Shown in pieces: positions 11,093 through 26,500 of a stretch of DNA of 64,000 nt. A model generated the notes under the pieces. That model was not told the origin of the DNA. It did not search any database and saw only the letters and a program-made list of their open reading frames with translations. Positions within the stretch are counted from its first letter, which is position 1. Every line of letters starts with the position of its first letter. The stretch is from Magicicada septendecula (Eukaryota > Arthropoda > Insecta > Hemiptera > Cicadidae), in assembly GCA_034769895.1 (NCBI GenBank), contig CM068368.1:689207877-689271876 (forward strand), in the 5' to 3' direction. A program made the translations under genes and the position numbers.

Positions 11093-13649
11093 TGTAACGT
11101 AACGAAGCTAAGGTCCCCTACGTTACATAAAAAACTTTATAATTATCAAAATAAAACAACATTAATTGTTTCATTATAATTAAGGTCAGAAAAGTAAACC
11201 TTTGTAAAATAAACAAATCAATAAGCCCAAGTAAGGTTACTAGGTAATAGGAAAATAGAAATGTCTATAATTACAAACTATGAAGTGGTCAGTGGAAAGT
11301 GTAAGCGATAAACAGTGTCAAACAATGTTAAAATACTATAGCCAGATGAATTAATTGTCTATAGATAATTAGTATAATTATATACTAAAGAGGAGACTAA
11401 TTAATTGGTATTTAATATTTTATAAAATGTGCATGTTATTATGTTTTGTCATGTTATTTTGTTTGCATGGCATTTATTTTGTCTTTTGTACGTAGCAGCA
11501 GTGAAGCAATTGCTTTGAGAAAGCATCAATTCATGGATGTTAATTTAATTTATGTTAAACTTTATAAGAGTAAATATTTGGATACTTACTTTGAATAAAT
11601 AATAGAGATATTATTAGATTACATTTGTAAACTTGCCCATGAAGGCAATAATTGTTAATAAAATTGCCAAAGGGTTATTGTAATTATGGTATAAACAGAT
11701 GAAGGGTTCCATACTAAAATAAATAATAAAAAATAGAAATCAGGATGAAATAAAATCGGAATGATTGGCCATAAGCCAGTGACTCATTGTACAGTAGGTC
11801 AGACCAGAAAAGTTAAAATACAAAAAAAAATTATAACACATGTAATAAAACAAATAGGCCTAAAATTAGTATTTTGTAAAGGGAAAATAATACCTATTAG
11901 ACTAAGTCGATCAAGAAGAAAATGTACCAAAATGTATATAGTTTAATAACACAGATTATGTGAAAGTTTTATATGATGTAATGTAATTTTAATAAGGGAG
12001 TATTTTATTAAGTAAGTGCAAGAACATTTTTCTAATTACGGCTCTAGGATAACAAATATTATCCAATAACAGAACAAGGAATGGTTGTCATGGACGACAA
12101 AATAGGGATATCTTGTTGATTCAGGACTCAATTGTTATAGATGAATGAGGACAGTTCAGTTGATATAAATCTAGGAAAAGAAACCAAAAAACCTAATGAA
12201 AATTTAATATAAATTAAAATTCATAAATAGTAATTAATTAAAAAGACAGTTGATCGACTTCCTAGGCTATCACTCAAAGAATATAATTCAATCTACCAAT
12301 AAAGTTAAACAAATTTCTAAAAAATAAATTAACCAATCTGTTAACGTCAAATGAGTAATAATGAAAATTAACCATAAATAAATGAAGACAATCCAAAGCC
12401 TGGAGAAGCCAAATTAATTAAATATCTTAAAAAACAAACAGAAAGAAATTTAAAATCACGTCCAGAACCTCACTTATCACAACCGAGCGAAGACTTAATA
12501 CTACACAAATTCCATTGGGACCTGTAACCACCAGAACCGTGAATATTAGCGAAGATCAAAACTGAAACTTCTACTACATCCTGGGACACCAACACCAAAC
12601 TTTTATTGAGAAGCTGGAGGCTTATATATTCCAGACATTGGTTCATCATTCTGCTCTCCGTCTCTGTGCAGTGAAACACGGCCATAATGAGTATCTTGCT
12701 AACGTACGGTAAAAAACCAGCTTATGTTTGAACTTTATTTAATAAGATTTTATAACTAAATTGTAATACCTAGTAACATTAATTTCTATTGCCTGACCTT
12801 ACTAATAGTCACAAGAACTCCATGTACCCTGAGATTAAGAAAAAAAATTAATAATATAATTAAACTTTAAAAACATCTAAACCTGAATTCAATAACTAAT
12901 CGATTCAGTCCTGTTTGATCGATGTGTTGTATCTGTGCCTTGAGAAACATCTGTTTTGAGAAAAAATATAAAAAATAAAGAATCTTTCCTGAATTTGATG
13001 AGTAATTATTCTTGGTTAACGATTTAGTGTATTTTAAGGAACTTATAGTGTATAAAGGGAGAAACGAGAGGAACACCAGGCTCAAACAACTTAACCTATA
13101 ATAACTGGTTGACTGTAAACAACAGCACTAGTACGCGGACGGCTGGTGAATTACAAGAGAAGAGCAAACTAATTCGTGTCAGCCACTCTCCGCTCTCTCA
13201 ATAGTGGATGCAGGCTAGGCTTGAATAATAACGATCGAATTACCCAATATATTAACTGGTGTCGAGCGTTATTCTTTCGTAAAGTACTTAATTACTATAT
13301 AATATAGAGATATTATCCATAATTGAATAATATCACCCATATAAAAATATTGTTTCCTTATAAATAGATTGATATTGCAGTTCTTAAGAGAGATCACTTA
13401 CAACTTCATGAATAAGAAACACACACCTTGAAAGATTATATTACAAATGGGCGTTTCCAACGTGGAGCGTATTTAACATTATTATACAGAGAAAATATAT
13501 AATAAATTGACGTCAACAACGTGGGGCTGAAATAACTATAAACCCGCAACCGTATTACACTCATAAATAAACATTATATATAACAAATTGGCGAACCCAA
13601 CAGTGGGGCTTAACGTTAATACTGATAAGGGAAAACGCTAGACGTAACA
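11093..13649 (+). repeat. Family A LTR, copy B (2557 bp)
   Basis: Same length as copy A. By eye I find about three differences from copy A, for example ACCTTTGTAAA for ACCTTCGTAAA near 11203 and AATTTAATTT for AATTTCATTT near 11545. Serves both as 3' LTR of unit 2 and 5' LTR of unit 3. Confidence 0.9.
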
Positions 13650-13742
13650 AATTGGCGCTCAACTGGTGAGCTTGAGTTAAGTAAAAAAATCTACTACATC
13701 GCTATTACTTAACTTGAGCAGGCGGCTATTAGAGGCACAGGA

Positions 13743-15618
13743 ATGCATACCAGAGGTGTTTCTAAAAGGATGGCGAAGGACCAAGAAACGGAAGAAGATA
13801 GACGGGAGGAAGAAGCAGAGATAGTTACAGACATCGAAAAGGAACAACAGGCGGGTGACAATGAGGAAGCCAGAGGAGGCCTAGATTTACAAAAATTAGG
13901 GGAATTAATTAAAGAAGAAAATAAACAAACTAATGAGAAAAACAAACAAATGTTAGAAAGGCTTGAAGAAAACTCAGAAAAGCTAGAAAATAAATAGACA
14001 GTATTAAAGAAGATAATAGACAAACTAATGAACAAATAGACAGTATTAACGAAAACTCAAAGAAACAGAATGAAATTTTGAGTGAGAACTTAATAAAACT
14101 AATGAACGAGAATTTTGATACGAATAAAGAGGAAACTGATGAGAATAACCGACAAATAAATGAAAGCTTAAACCAAATTAATGAAAGGTTTGACAGGAAC
14201 GACGAGAGCTTAAGGCAGATTCAAGAAAATAACAAACAAATAGACGAAAACATTGAAAACAGTAATAAGGATTTGTGGCAAATGATAAATGAACAAAACC
14301 AAGCGTTGAGGGAAGTCATCAATGAAAGGATTGCAAATGTCAATGAAACACTTAGCAAAAGGGTGGATGATTACGAAAAGGAAGTAAGACAGCAAATAGC
14401 TGAAACCAAGGTAGGTCTAGAAAAGGCGGATGAAACCATCATACAACTCAGAGTGGGAGTAGAGGCCAAAATAAACCAAGTAGTAAACAATAACGAAACT
14501 AAAATAAAGGAGGTACAATTAGAAACCCAAGAAAAATTAGACGAAGTACAAATTAACATAGCTGGAAGAATAGAGATAGTTAACAATGAAATAACACAAA
14601 TAAAAACTCAAGTGGGTCATAATAAAGAGACCGTTGAAAATATGCAAAATCAGGAGTTGATTAATATGAAGGAATCAATCGAAAATTTACAAAATAGACC
14701 AATGTACCTGGCACACCACATAGCCCCTGATCAAAAGGAAAACATTGATTTCAAAATTTATAGAGGAAACCCCATAGAATTTTTAGACAGGATAGATGAA
14801 TGGTTTGGTAGAATTAAAGTGACCCGATGGAACATAATCAAGAATTTGTTGGATGACTGTTTTAAAAACATAAATTATAATTGGTGGTCGGTGGTTCGAA
14901 ACGAAACGAGTAATTATGAAGAGTTTAAGAAGGTTTTCAGGTCGAAATACTGGTCAGATTTAGTACAGAACATGATTAGGGACAATATCACCAACGGAAG
15001 ATTCAACGTTAATCAAGAACAGTCCCCAACTACCTACTTTTTGGGAAAAGTGTGTTTGGCGCATCATTTGGAACCGCGAATACAAGAGGAGTGTTTGGTG
15101 AACAAACTATCATACCATTTTGAAGAAGAAATAGTTCGTGCTAGACACAGTGGGCAAGTGAAGACAGCAGGAGCGATGGAAACATGTTAGCCAGCTATGA
15201 AATGGAAGACTATTATCAGAAGTCTCGAAGACAAAATGACTATTCAAACAATAGGAGAGAGGAGCAAAATCGAGAACCGCGACAGGGAATGAATAGGTAT
15301 AACCATAATAATTATAACCGAAATGTTAATAACAATTATATGAATAACAACTACCGCAATAATAATTACCAAAACAATAACCATTATAATAACCCTAATA
15401 GTAACCGATATAGCACAGGCCGCAGGAATTTTGATAATGGAAGAGACTATTGGAATAGTAACCGAGGGAACAATGACCGACGAAATCAAAACAGTAATAG
15501 AAGTCGAGAGGATGACCTACCTAGAAACCAAGAAAATAATAGAGAATTCAGACCAGATGATGGCAACCCAGGAAACACTGCTAGAGATGATCGTCCGCAG
15601 GATAGGGTGGAAAACTAA
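13743..15618 (+). pseudogene. gag: Family A unit 3 gag, two frameshifts
   Basis: Indistinguishable by eye from the unit 2 gag over its whole length, including the TAG after codon 84 (ends 13997), the missing T near 15183 and the Asn-rich tail ending at 15618. Sharing of both lesions means they predate the duplication that separated units 2 and 3. Confidence 0.9.
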
Positions 15619-18600
15619 ATTCAGCAGTGGAAATGTCAAGTAGCCCCTCACTGCTGGGATTGAAAGGGTATATACCAACAAAAAAAGATAATACCAAAAT
15701 TATAATCATTACGGAAACAATTATTTAAAAAATATACGAGAGGATCTAACTGAAGAAGGGTTACCGTCAGAAAATAAAAATGACAATCAAATAATATACA
15801 TAACGGCAGAATTGCAAGGAGTTATGACCGAGATGGTGATTGACACCAGAGCGAACATGTCACTTTTAGACAAACTAGAATATAACAGAATAAAATAAGA
15901 GTCTAAGAAAAATATACCAACATTACCAGTCAATAACATGGTAATAATAGGTGCTACTGGCAGACCAAACAAAACGATACGGCAACAAGTAATGATGGAA
16001 GTATCCAGCGGAGGTAAAACTATTCCTATGGTGTTTATGGTAGCACAAGGATTACCATTTAAAGCGATGCTAGGGTGTGATACGCTGTGGCGCCACTCAG
16101 CTATTATTGATACGGGCAGAGGAAAAATAACCCTGTACCATGAAAATGAGGAATGGTCAAGTGAAATAGTCGATCGTAAAAATGCCACTCACCACCGACA
16201 TTCTTTTACCCTAATACGTGATGACGGAACGGATTATAAAACACCTTTTGAGGAATTAGCCTGTGTTAAGGATGATGAATGGAAAGAAAAATTGCAAGAA
16301 ATTTATTTGTTTAAAGCTACCAGTACGAGCGAAGTGACACCGGAACAAAAAAACCAGTTAGTAAAAATCTACAACAAATATAAAAAAGTATTTTCAGATT
16401 TGCCTGGAAAGGCTAAGAATTTCATTTGTGAATTGTCATTCAAACAACCCATTAATTTTAACAGGAAATCATATCCTATACCCCAATCCCTAAAACCAGC
16501 AGTGAGAAGGGAAATACAGAGTATGATAGAACAGGACATAATTGAGTATAGCTCATCACCATACACCAGCCCTATAGTAGCCATAAAGAAAAAGGACGGT
16601 ACAGTACGCCTATGTTTAGATGCCCGGGAGACTAACAAAAATATAATTAATGATAGGACTTCACCAGGAGAAACTGAGGAATTAATGAAGAAATTTAAGG
16701 ATTGTAAGTATATGAGCATTTGGGATGCCGTTTGTGGATACTGGCAGGTGGAATTGCATCCCAACAGTCGAAATTATGTCGCATTTATATTTGAGGGTAG
16801 AAATTACCATTTTAAACGTCTTCCTTTTGGATTAGTAAACTCTGTGGCGGTTTTTATCAAATGCATGCACCAGGTCCTGGGTAGGGAAGTGTTAGACTTC
16901 ACAACGATATATGTAGATGATATATTGGTAACTTCAACCACATGGGAAGAACATTGTCAACGAGTGGAAATGATATTAAGCAAATTAGAAAGAAGCAACA
17001 TTACTCTGAAATTGAATAAATCAAAATTAATAACCAATCAGTTACAATTCATCGGTTTCATACTCTCTGAAAATGGGATATCCACATCCCCTGAAAAAGT
17101 GAAAGCCATTCAAAACTTCCCCAGACCAAGAAACATTCGCCAGTTGCAATCATTTCTAGGAGCGTGTAACTACTACCGCAAATTCCAAAGGAATTATTCC
17201 CAATTAACAACGAGGGTCAAACACTTACTATCATCTAAACATAAATGGAAATGGAATGAGGGAGATGAGACATTCAGCTTAATTAAAGAAAAATTTTTAC
17301 AGAACATCATTCTGCATCATCCTCATTTTTATAAGGAATTTTTTATAAACTGTGACGCCAGTGATGAGTCTTGGTGCCGAACTGTACCAGGAAGACAGGG
17401 AAGATCACCAAGTAATAAGCTTTGCCAGCAGGGTGTTAAATCAATGTGAACAAAATTACAGTGTCACGGAAAAGGAATTATTGAGTGTGGTATTCGCATG
17501 CGGTAAATTCCGCACATACATATTAGGTTATCCCTTAACAGTACGGTCCGACCATAAGTCCATATCATTCATACAAAGGTGTAAGTTAAGCCATGGGAGA
17601 CTAACTCGATGGATATTGGCTCTCCAAGAGTATAATGTAACATGGGAATATGTGCCGGGTAAGCAAAACACTGTAGCCGACGCTCTATCTAGAGTGAACC
17701 TGGAGAGTGGTACTTTCGAAATAGAAAGGGAGGATGTTGGAAGAGTATATCATGTGATAACAGCCAGAGAAGAACTAGTAGAAGTATTAAGCAAAATTCA
17801 GGAAGAACAGTCAAAAGATCAAAGATTATCTGCCATACGAGAGTGCCTCACCAATGACGATGCCATAATTGTCCAATATTATCAAATATATAACAGTTTA
17901 ATTTTCATAAGGTCCCCTGTCATGAAAAATAAGTGGAAATTGTATATTCCCAAATTAATGGAGTCATCAATAATAAATAATTACCATCAAATGTATGGAC
18001 ACATGGGTCCTATCAAAGTAGTAAAGGCACTGGAGGAGCATGTTAACGGTTTAAACAAAAAGGTAAGGGAAATAGTAAAAAAGTGTGTGATATGTCAAAA
18101 AGTAAAAGTGAACAACGAGCGAAAGGAAGGGACTTTAATAACAATTACCTCGGAGAGGAAATTAGAAAAAACATTTCTTGACATTTGCGGGCCTTTCCCA
18201 CGCAGTGGAGGCAGGCGCCGATATAAATATATTGTAATCATACTAGACCATTTCACACGATACACTAAACTATACCCTATAAGTAAAGCATCCACCAACG
18301 TTATCGTTAAGGTGATCACAGAAAGGTACCTAATAGATGTAGGAACTCCATATTCCATAATAACGGATCACGGAACCCAGTTTAAAGGTCGAAAATGGAA
18401 ATTAGAAATGGCAAATCGAGGAATCAAAACATACAAAACTGCTATTTACCATCCTAGCAGTAATCCGGCGGAAAGGGTACTTAGAGAGGTAGGGCGAGTC
18501 CTCCGTATTTATTGTTATGACAACCATAAAAAATGGGGTGAATTCATAAGTGAAACAGAAACCTTTTGAAATATTGCATATCACGAAACTATTGGTGTTA

Positions 18601-18979
18601 CACCATACCAAATGATGTTTTCAAAACTGCCACCTTGAGAAATTACTAATATGATACAATTCCCTGCAGGACCAGAAGAAGAACTCAACCTTAACCATGT
18701 ATATAATAGGTTACTCCACAAGATGGAACTTAGAAGAAAAAAACAGAATACAACAGGAAGAAATATCATTAAATACACAGTAGGTGAAAAAATTTAATAA
18801 GAAACAGGCAACAACCCAGCAGTTCTGAAGGGATAGCTAAAAAATTATTGTTATTATATGTTGGACCTTTTTTAATAAGCAAGTATAACCAAAACAACAC
18901 ATACGTGGTGACTGACCCAATTAACAACAAAGTAAGGGGTACTTATAACCAAGCTGAAATAAAAAAATACTACGATTAA
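15619..18979 (+). pseudogene. pol: Family A unit 3 pol, broken
   Basis: Same domains and lesions as unit 2: protease D-T-R-A (15842-15850), TAA at 15896-15898, RT frame 15938-17449 with YVDD, RNase H frameshift near 17352, TGA stops at 18567-18569 and 18636-18638, missing T near 18792. The 3 bases deleted in unit 2 RT are present here, as in units 1 and 4. It reads LDKLEYN where units 2 and 4 read LDKVEYN. Confidence 0.92.
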
Positions 18980-19069
18980 GAAGAAAACATTCCTAGACAT
19001 GAAACTATAAGTTTATTTCAACCAAACGAAATTCAGCTAAAATAAACTTCTTTTGGAGGGGGAGTATTA

Positions 19070-21626
19070 TGTAACGTAACGAAGCTAAGGTCCCCTACGT
19101 TACATAAAAAACTTTATAATTATCAAAATAAAACAACATTAATTGTTTCATTATAATTAAGGTCAGAAAAGTAAACCTTCGTAAAATAAACAAATCAATA
19201 AGCCCAAGTAAGGTTACTAGGTAATAGGAAAATAGAAATGTCTATAATTACAAACTATGAAGTGGTCAGTGGAAAGTGTAAGCGATAAACAGTGTCAAAC
19301 AATGTTAAAATACTATAGCCAGATGAATTAATTGTCTATAGATAATTAGTATAATTATATACTAAAGAGGAGACTAATTAATTGGTATTTAATATTTTAT
19401 AAAATGTGCATGTTATTATGTTTTGTCATGTTATTTTGTTTGCATGGCATTTATTTTGTCTTTTGTACGTAGCAGCAGTGAAGCAATTGCTTTGAGAAAG
19501 CATCAATTCATGGATGTTAATTTCATTTATGTTAAACTTTATAAGAGTAAATATTTGGATACTTACTTTGAATAAATAATAGAGATATTATTAGATTATA
19601 TTTGTAAACTTGCCCATGAAGGCAATAATTGTTAATAAAATTGCCAAAGGGTTATTGTAATTATGGTATAAACAGATGAAGGGTTCCATACTAAAATAAA
19701 TAATAAAAAATAGAAATCAGGATGAAATAAAATCGGAATGATTGGCCATAAGCCAGTGACTCATTGTACAGTAGGTCAGACCAGAAAAGTTAAAATACAA
19801 AAAAAAATTATAACACATGTAATAAAACAAATAGGCCTAAAATTAGTATTTTGTAAAGGGAAAATAATACCTATTAGACTAAGTCGATCAAGAAGAAAAT
19901 GTACCAAAATGTATATAGTTTAATAACACAGATTATGTGAAAGTTTTATATGATGTAATGTAATTTTAATAAGGGAGTATTTTATTAAGTAAGTGCAAGA
20001 ACATTTTTCTAATTACGGCTCTAGGATAACAAATATTATCCAATAACAGAACAAGGAATGGTTGTCATGGACGACAAAATAGGGATATCTTGTTGATTCA
20101 GGACTCAATTGTTATAGATGAATGAGGACAGTTCAGTTGATATAAATCTAGGAAAAGAAACCAAAAAACCTAATGAAAATTTAATATAAATTAAAATTCA
20201 TAAATAGTAATTAATTAAAAAGACAGTTGATCGACTTCCTAGGCTATCACTCAAAGAATATAATTCAATCTACCAATAAAGTTAAACAAATTTCTAAAAA
20301 ATAAATTAACCAATCTGTTAACGTCAAATGAGTAATAATGAAAATTAACCATAAATAAATGAAGACAATCCAAAGCCTGGAGAAGCCAAATTAATTAAAT
20401 ATCTTAAAAAACAAACAGAAAGAAATTTAAAATCATGTCCAGAACCTCACTTATCACAACCGAGCGAAGACTTAATACTACACAAATTCCATTGGGACCT
20501 GTAACCACCAGAACCGTGAATATTAGCGAAGATCAAAACTGAAACTTCTACTACATCCTGGGACACCAACACCAAACTTTTATTGAGAAGCTGGAGACTT
20601 ATATATTCCAGACATTGGTTCATCATTCTGCTCTCCGTCTCTGTGCAGTGAAACACGGCCATAATGAGTATCTTGCTAACGTACGGTAAAAAACCAGCTA
20701 ATGTTTGAACTTTATTTAATAAGATTTTATAACTAAATTGTAATACCTAGTAACCTTAATTTCTATTGCCTGACCTTACTAATAGTCACAAGAACTCCAT
20801 GTACCCTGAGATTAAGAAAAAAAATTAATAATATAATTAAACTTTAAAAACATCTAAACCTGAATTCAATAACTAATCGATTCAGTCCTGTTTGATCGAT
20901 GTGTTGTATCTGTGCCTTGAGAAACATCTGTTTTGAGAAAAAATATAAAAAATAAAGAATCTTTCCTGAATTTGATGAGTAATTATTCTTGGTTAACGAT
21001 TTAGTGTATTTTAAGGAACTTATAGTGTATAAAGGGACAAACAAGAGGAACACCAGGCTCAAACAACTTAACCAATAATAACTGGTTGACTGTAAACAAC
21101 AGCACTAGTACGCGGACGGCTGGTGAATTACGAGAGAAGAGCAAACTAATTCGTGTCAGCCGCTCTCCGCTCTCTCAATAGTGGATGCAGGCTAGGCTTG
21201 AATAATAACGATCGAATTACCCAATATATTAACTGGTGTCGAGCGTTATTCTTTCGTAAAGTACTTAATTACTATATAATATAGAGATATTATCCATAAT
21301 TGAATAATATCACCCATATAAAAATATTGTTTCCTTATAAATAGATTGATATTGCAGTTCTTAAGAGAGGTCACTTACAACTTCATGAATAAGAAACACA
21401 CACCTTGAAAGATTATATTACAAATGGGCGTTTCCAACGTGAAGCGTATTTAACATTATTATACAGAGAAAATATATAATAAATTGACGTCAACAACGTG
21501 GGGCTGAAATAACTATAAACCCGCAACCGTATTACACTCATAAATAAACATTATATATAACAAATTGGCGAACCCAACAGTGGGGCTTAACGTTAATACT
21601 GATAAGGGAAAACGCTAGAAGTAACA
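19070..21626 (+). repeat. Family A LTR, copy C (mosaic, 2557 bp)
   Basis: The first roughly 1.2-1.3 kb matches copies A/B. From about 20435 on it carries about ten differences from A/B, and several of these (AACCTTAATT near 20750, TTACGAGAG near 21129, CCGCTCTCC near 21160) are shared with the last LTR (copy D). This pattern fits a crossover inside the LTR between an A/B-type element and a D-type element. Confidence 0.88.
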
Positions 21627-21719
21627 AATTGGCACTCAACTGGTGAGCTTGAGTTAAGTAAAAAAATCTACTACATCGCTATTACTTAACTTGAGCAGGT
21701 GGCTATTAGAGGCACAGGA

Positions 21720-23596
21720 ATGCATACCAGAGGTGTTTCTAAAAGGATGGCGAAGGAACAAGAAACGGAAGAAGATAGACGGGAGGAAGAAGCAGAGATA
21801 GTTACAGACATCGAAAAGGAACAACAGGCGGGTGACAATGAGGAAGCCAGAGGAGGCCTAGATTTACAAAAATTAGGGGAATTAATTAAAGAAGAAAATA
21901 AACAAACTAATGAGAAAAACAAACAAATGTTAGAAAGGCTTGAAGAAAACTCAGAAAAGCTAGAAAATAAATAGACAGTATTAAAGAAGATAATAGACAA
22001 ACTAATGAACAAATAGACAGTATTAACGAAAACTCAAAGAAACAGAATGAAATTTTGAGTGAGAACTTAATAAAACTAATGAACGAGAATTTTGATAAGA
22101 ATAAAGAGGAAACTGATGAGAATAACCGACAAATAAATGAAAGCTTAAACCAAATTAATGAAAGGTTTGACAGGTACGACGAGAGCTTAAGGCAGATTCA
22201 AGAAAATAACAAACAAATAGACGAAAAAATTGAAAACAGTAATAAGGATTTGTGGCAAATGATAAATGAACAAAACCAAGCGTTGAGGGAAGTCATCAAT
22301 GAAAGGATTGCAAATGTCAATGAAACACTTAGCAAAAGGGTGGATGATTACGAAAAGGAAGTAAGACAGCAAATAGCTGAAACCAAGGTAGGTCTAGAAA
22401 AGGCGGATGAAACCATCATACAACTCAGAGTGGGAGTAGAGGCCAAAATAAACCAAGTAGTAAACAATAACGAAACTAAAATAAAGGAGGTACAATTAGA
22501 AACCCAAGAAAAATTAGACGAAGTACAAATTAACATAGCTGGAAGAATAGAGATAGTTAACAATTAAATAACACAAATAAAAACTCAAGTGGGTCATAAT
22601 AAAGATATCGTTGAAAATATACAAAATCAGGAGTTGATTAATATGAAGGAATCAATCGAAAATTTACAAAATAGACCAATGTACCTGGCACACCACATAG
22701 CCCCTGATCAAAAGGAAAACATTAATTTCAAAATTTATAGAGGAAACCCCATAGAATTTTTAGATAGGATAGATGAATGGTTTGGTAGAATTAAAGTGAC
22801 CCGATGGAACATAATCAAGAATTTGTTGGATGACTGTTTTAAAAACATAAATTATAATTGGTGGTCGGTGGTTCGAAACGAAACGAGTAATTATGAAGAG
22901 TTTAAGAAGGTTTTCAGGTCGAAATACTGGTCAGATTTAGTACAGAACATGATTAGGGACAATATCACCAACGGAAGATTCAACGTTAATCAAGAACAGT
23001 CCCCAACTACCTACTTTTTGGGAAAAGTGTGTTTGGCGCATCATTTGGAACCCCGAATACAAGAGGAGTGTTTGGTGAACAAACTATCATACCATTTTGA
23101 AGAAGAAATAGTTCGTGCTAGACGCAGTGGGCAAGTGAAGACAGTAGGTGCGATGGAAACATTGTTAGCCAGCTATGAAATGGAAGACTATTATCAGAAG
23201 TCTCAAAGACAAAATGACTATTCAAACAATAGGAGAGAGGAGCAAAATCGAGAACCGCATCAGGGAATGAATAGGTATAACCATAATAATTATAACCGAA
23301 ATGTTAATAACAATTATATGAATAACAACTACCGCAATAATAATTACCAAAACAATAACCATTATAATAACCCTAATAGTAATTGATATAGCACAGGCCG
23401 CAGGAATTTTGATAATGGAAGAGACTATTGGAATAGCAACCGAGGGAACAATGACCGACGAAATCAAAACAGTAATAGAAGTCGAGAGGATGACCTACCT
23501 AGAAACCAAGAAAATAATAGAGAATTCAGACCAGATGATGGCAACCCAGGAAACACTGCTAGAGATGATCGTCTGCAGGATAGGGTGGAAAACTAA
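21720..23596 (+). pseudogene. gag: Family A unit 4 gag, different lesions
   Basis: Same Gag layout. It shares the early frameshift (TAG ending 21974) but keeps the T that units 2-3 lost, so the Gag domain and the Asn-rich tail are in one frame (22589-23386). It has its own stops: TAA at 22565-22567, replacing GAA, and TGA at about 23384-23386, replacing CGA (with AAC to AAT next to it). The second looks like C-to-T decay at a CpG. Substitutions such as NFDTN to NFDKN separate it from units 1-3. Confidence 0.9.
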
Positions 23597-26500
23597 ATTC
23601 AGCAGTGGAAATGTCAAGTAGCCCCTCACTGCTGGGATTGAAAGGGTATATACCAACAAAAAAAGATAATAACAAAATTATAATCATTACGGAAAACAAT
23701 TATTTAAAAAATATACGAGAGGATCTAACTGAAGAAGGGTTACCGTCAGAAAATAAAAATGACAATCAAATAATATACATAAATGCAGAATTGCAAGGAG
23801 TTATGACCGAGATGGTGATTGACACCAGAGCGAACATGTCACTTTTAGACAAAGTAGAATATAACAGAATAAAATAAGAGTCTAAGAAAAATATACCAAC
23901 ATTACCAGTCAATAACATGGTAATAATAGGTGCTACTGGCAGACCAAACAAAACGATACGGCAACAAGTAATGATGGAAGTATCCAGCGGAGGTAAAACT
24001 ATTCCTATGGTGTTTATGGTAGCACAAGGATTACCATTTAAAGCGATGCTAGGGTGTGATACGCTGTGGCGCCACTCAGCTATTATTGATATGGGCAGAG
24101 GAAAAATAACCCTGTACCATGAAAATGAGGAATGGTCAAGTGAAATAGTCGATCGTAAAAATGCCACTCACCACCGACATTCTTTTACATTAATACGTGA
24201 TGACGGAACGGATTATAAAACACCTTTTGAGGAATTAGCCTGTGTTAAGGATGATGAATGGAAAGAAAAATTGCAAGAAATTTATTTGTTTAAAGCTACC
24301 AGTACGAGCGAAGTGACACCGGAACAAAAAAACCAGTTAGTAAAAATCTACAACAAATATAAAAAAGTATTTTCAGATTTGCCTGGAAAGGCTAAGAATT
24401 TCATTTGTGAATTGTCATTCAAACAACCCATTAATTTTAACAGGAAATCATATCCTATACCCCAATCCCTAAAACCAGCAGTGAGAAGGGAAATATAGAG
24501 TATGATAGAACAGGACATAATTGAGTATAGCTCATCACCATACACCAGCCCTATAGTAGCCATAAAGAAAAAGGACGGTACAGTACGCCTATGTTTAGAT
24601 GCCCGGGAGACTAACAAAAATATAATTAATGATAGGACTTCACCAGGAGAAACTGAGGAATTAATGAAGAAATTTAAGGATTGTAAGTATATGAGCATTT
24701 GGGATGCCGTTTGTGGATACTGGCAGGTGGAGTTGCATCCCAACAGTCGAAATTATGTCGCATTTATATTTGAGGGTAGAAATTACCATTTTAAACGTCT
24801 TCCTTCTGGATTAGTAAACTCTGTGGCGGTTTTTATCAAATGCATGCACCAGGTCCTGGGTAGGGAAGTGTTAGACTTCACAACGATGTATGTAGATGAT
24901 ATATTGGTAACTTCAACCACATGGGAAGAACATTGTCAACGTGTGGAAATGATATTAAGCAAATTAGAAAGAAGCAACATTACTCTGAAATTGAATAAAT
25001 CAAAATTAATAACCAATCAGTTACAATTCATCGGTTTCATACTCTCTGAAAATGGGATATCCACATCCCCTGAAAAAGTGAAAGCCATTCAAAACTTCCC
25101 CAGACCAAGAAACATTCACCAGTTGCAATCATTTCTAGGAGCGTGTAACTACTACCGCAAATTCCAAAGGAATTATTCCCAATTAACAACGAGGTTCAAA
25201 CACTTACTATCATCTAAACATAAATGGAAATGGAATGAGGGAGATGATGAGACATTCAGGTTAATTAATGAAAAATTTTTACAGAACATCATTCTGCATC
25301 ATCCTGATTTTTATAAGGAATTTTTTATAAACTGTGACGCCAGTGATGAGTCTTGGTGCCGAACTGTACCAGGAAGACAGGGAAGGAGATCACCAGTAAT
25401 AAGCTTTGCCAGCAGGGTGTTAAATCAATGTGAACGAAATTACAGTGTCACGGAAAAGGAATTATTGAGTGTGGTATTCGCATGCGGTAAATTCTGCACA
25501 TACATATTAGGTTATCCCTTAACAGTACGGTCCGACCATAAGTCCATATCATTCAAACAAAGGTGTAAGTTAAGCCATGGGAGACTAACTCGATGGATAT
25601 TGGCTCTCCAAGAGTATAATGTAACATGGGAATATGTGCCGGGTAAGCAAAACACTGTAGCCGACGCTCTATCTAGAGTGAACCTGGAGAGTGGTACTTT
25701 CGAAATAGAAAGGGAGGGGAGGATGTTGGAAGAGTATATCATGTGATAACAGCCAGAGAAGAACTAGTAGAAGTATTAAGCAAAATTCAGGAAGAACAGT
25801 CAAAAGATCAAAGATTATCTGCCATACGAGAGCGCCTCACCAATGACGATGCCATAATTGTCCAATATTATCAAATATATAACAGTTTAATTTTCATAAG
25901 GTCCCCCTGTCATGAAAAATAAGTGGAAATTGTATATTCCCAAATTAATGGAGTCATCAATAATAAATAATTACCATCAAATGTATGGACACATGGGTCC
26001 TATCAAAGTAGTAAAGGCACTGGAGGAGCATGTTAACGGTTTAAACAAAAAGGTAAGGGAAATAGTAAAAAAGTGTGTGATATGTCAAAAAGTAAAAGTG
26101 AACAACGAGCGAAAGGAAGGGACTTTAATAACAATTACCTCGGAGAGGAAATTAGGAAAAACATTTCTTGACATTTGCGGGCCTTTCCCACACAGTGGAG
26201 GCAGGCGCCGATATAAATATATTGTAATCATACTAGACCATTTCACACGATACACTAAACTATACCCTATAAGTAAAGCATCCACCAACGTTATCGTTAA
26301 GGTGATCACAGAAAGGTACCTAATAGATGTAGGAACTCCATATTCCATAATAACGGATCAAGGAACCCAGTTTAAAGGTCGAAAATGGAAATTAGAAATG
26401 GCAAATCGAGGAATCAAAACATACAAAACTGCTATTTACCATCCTAGCAGTAATCCGGCGGAAAGGGTACTTAGAGAGGTAGGGCGAGTCCTCCGTATTT

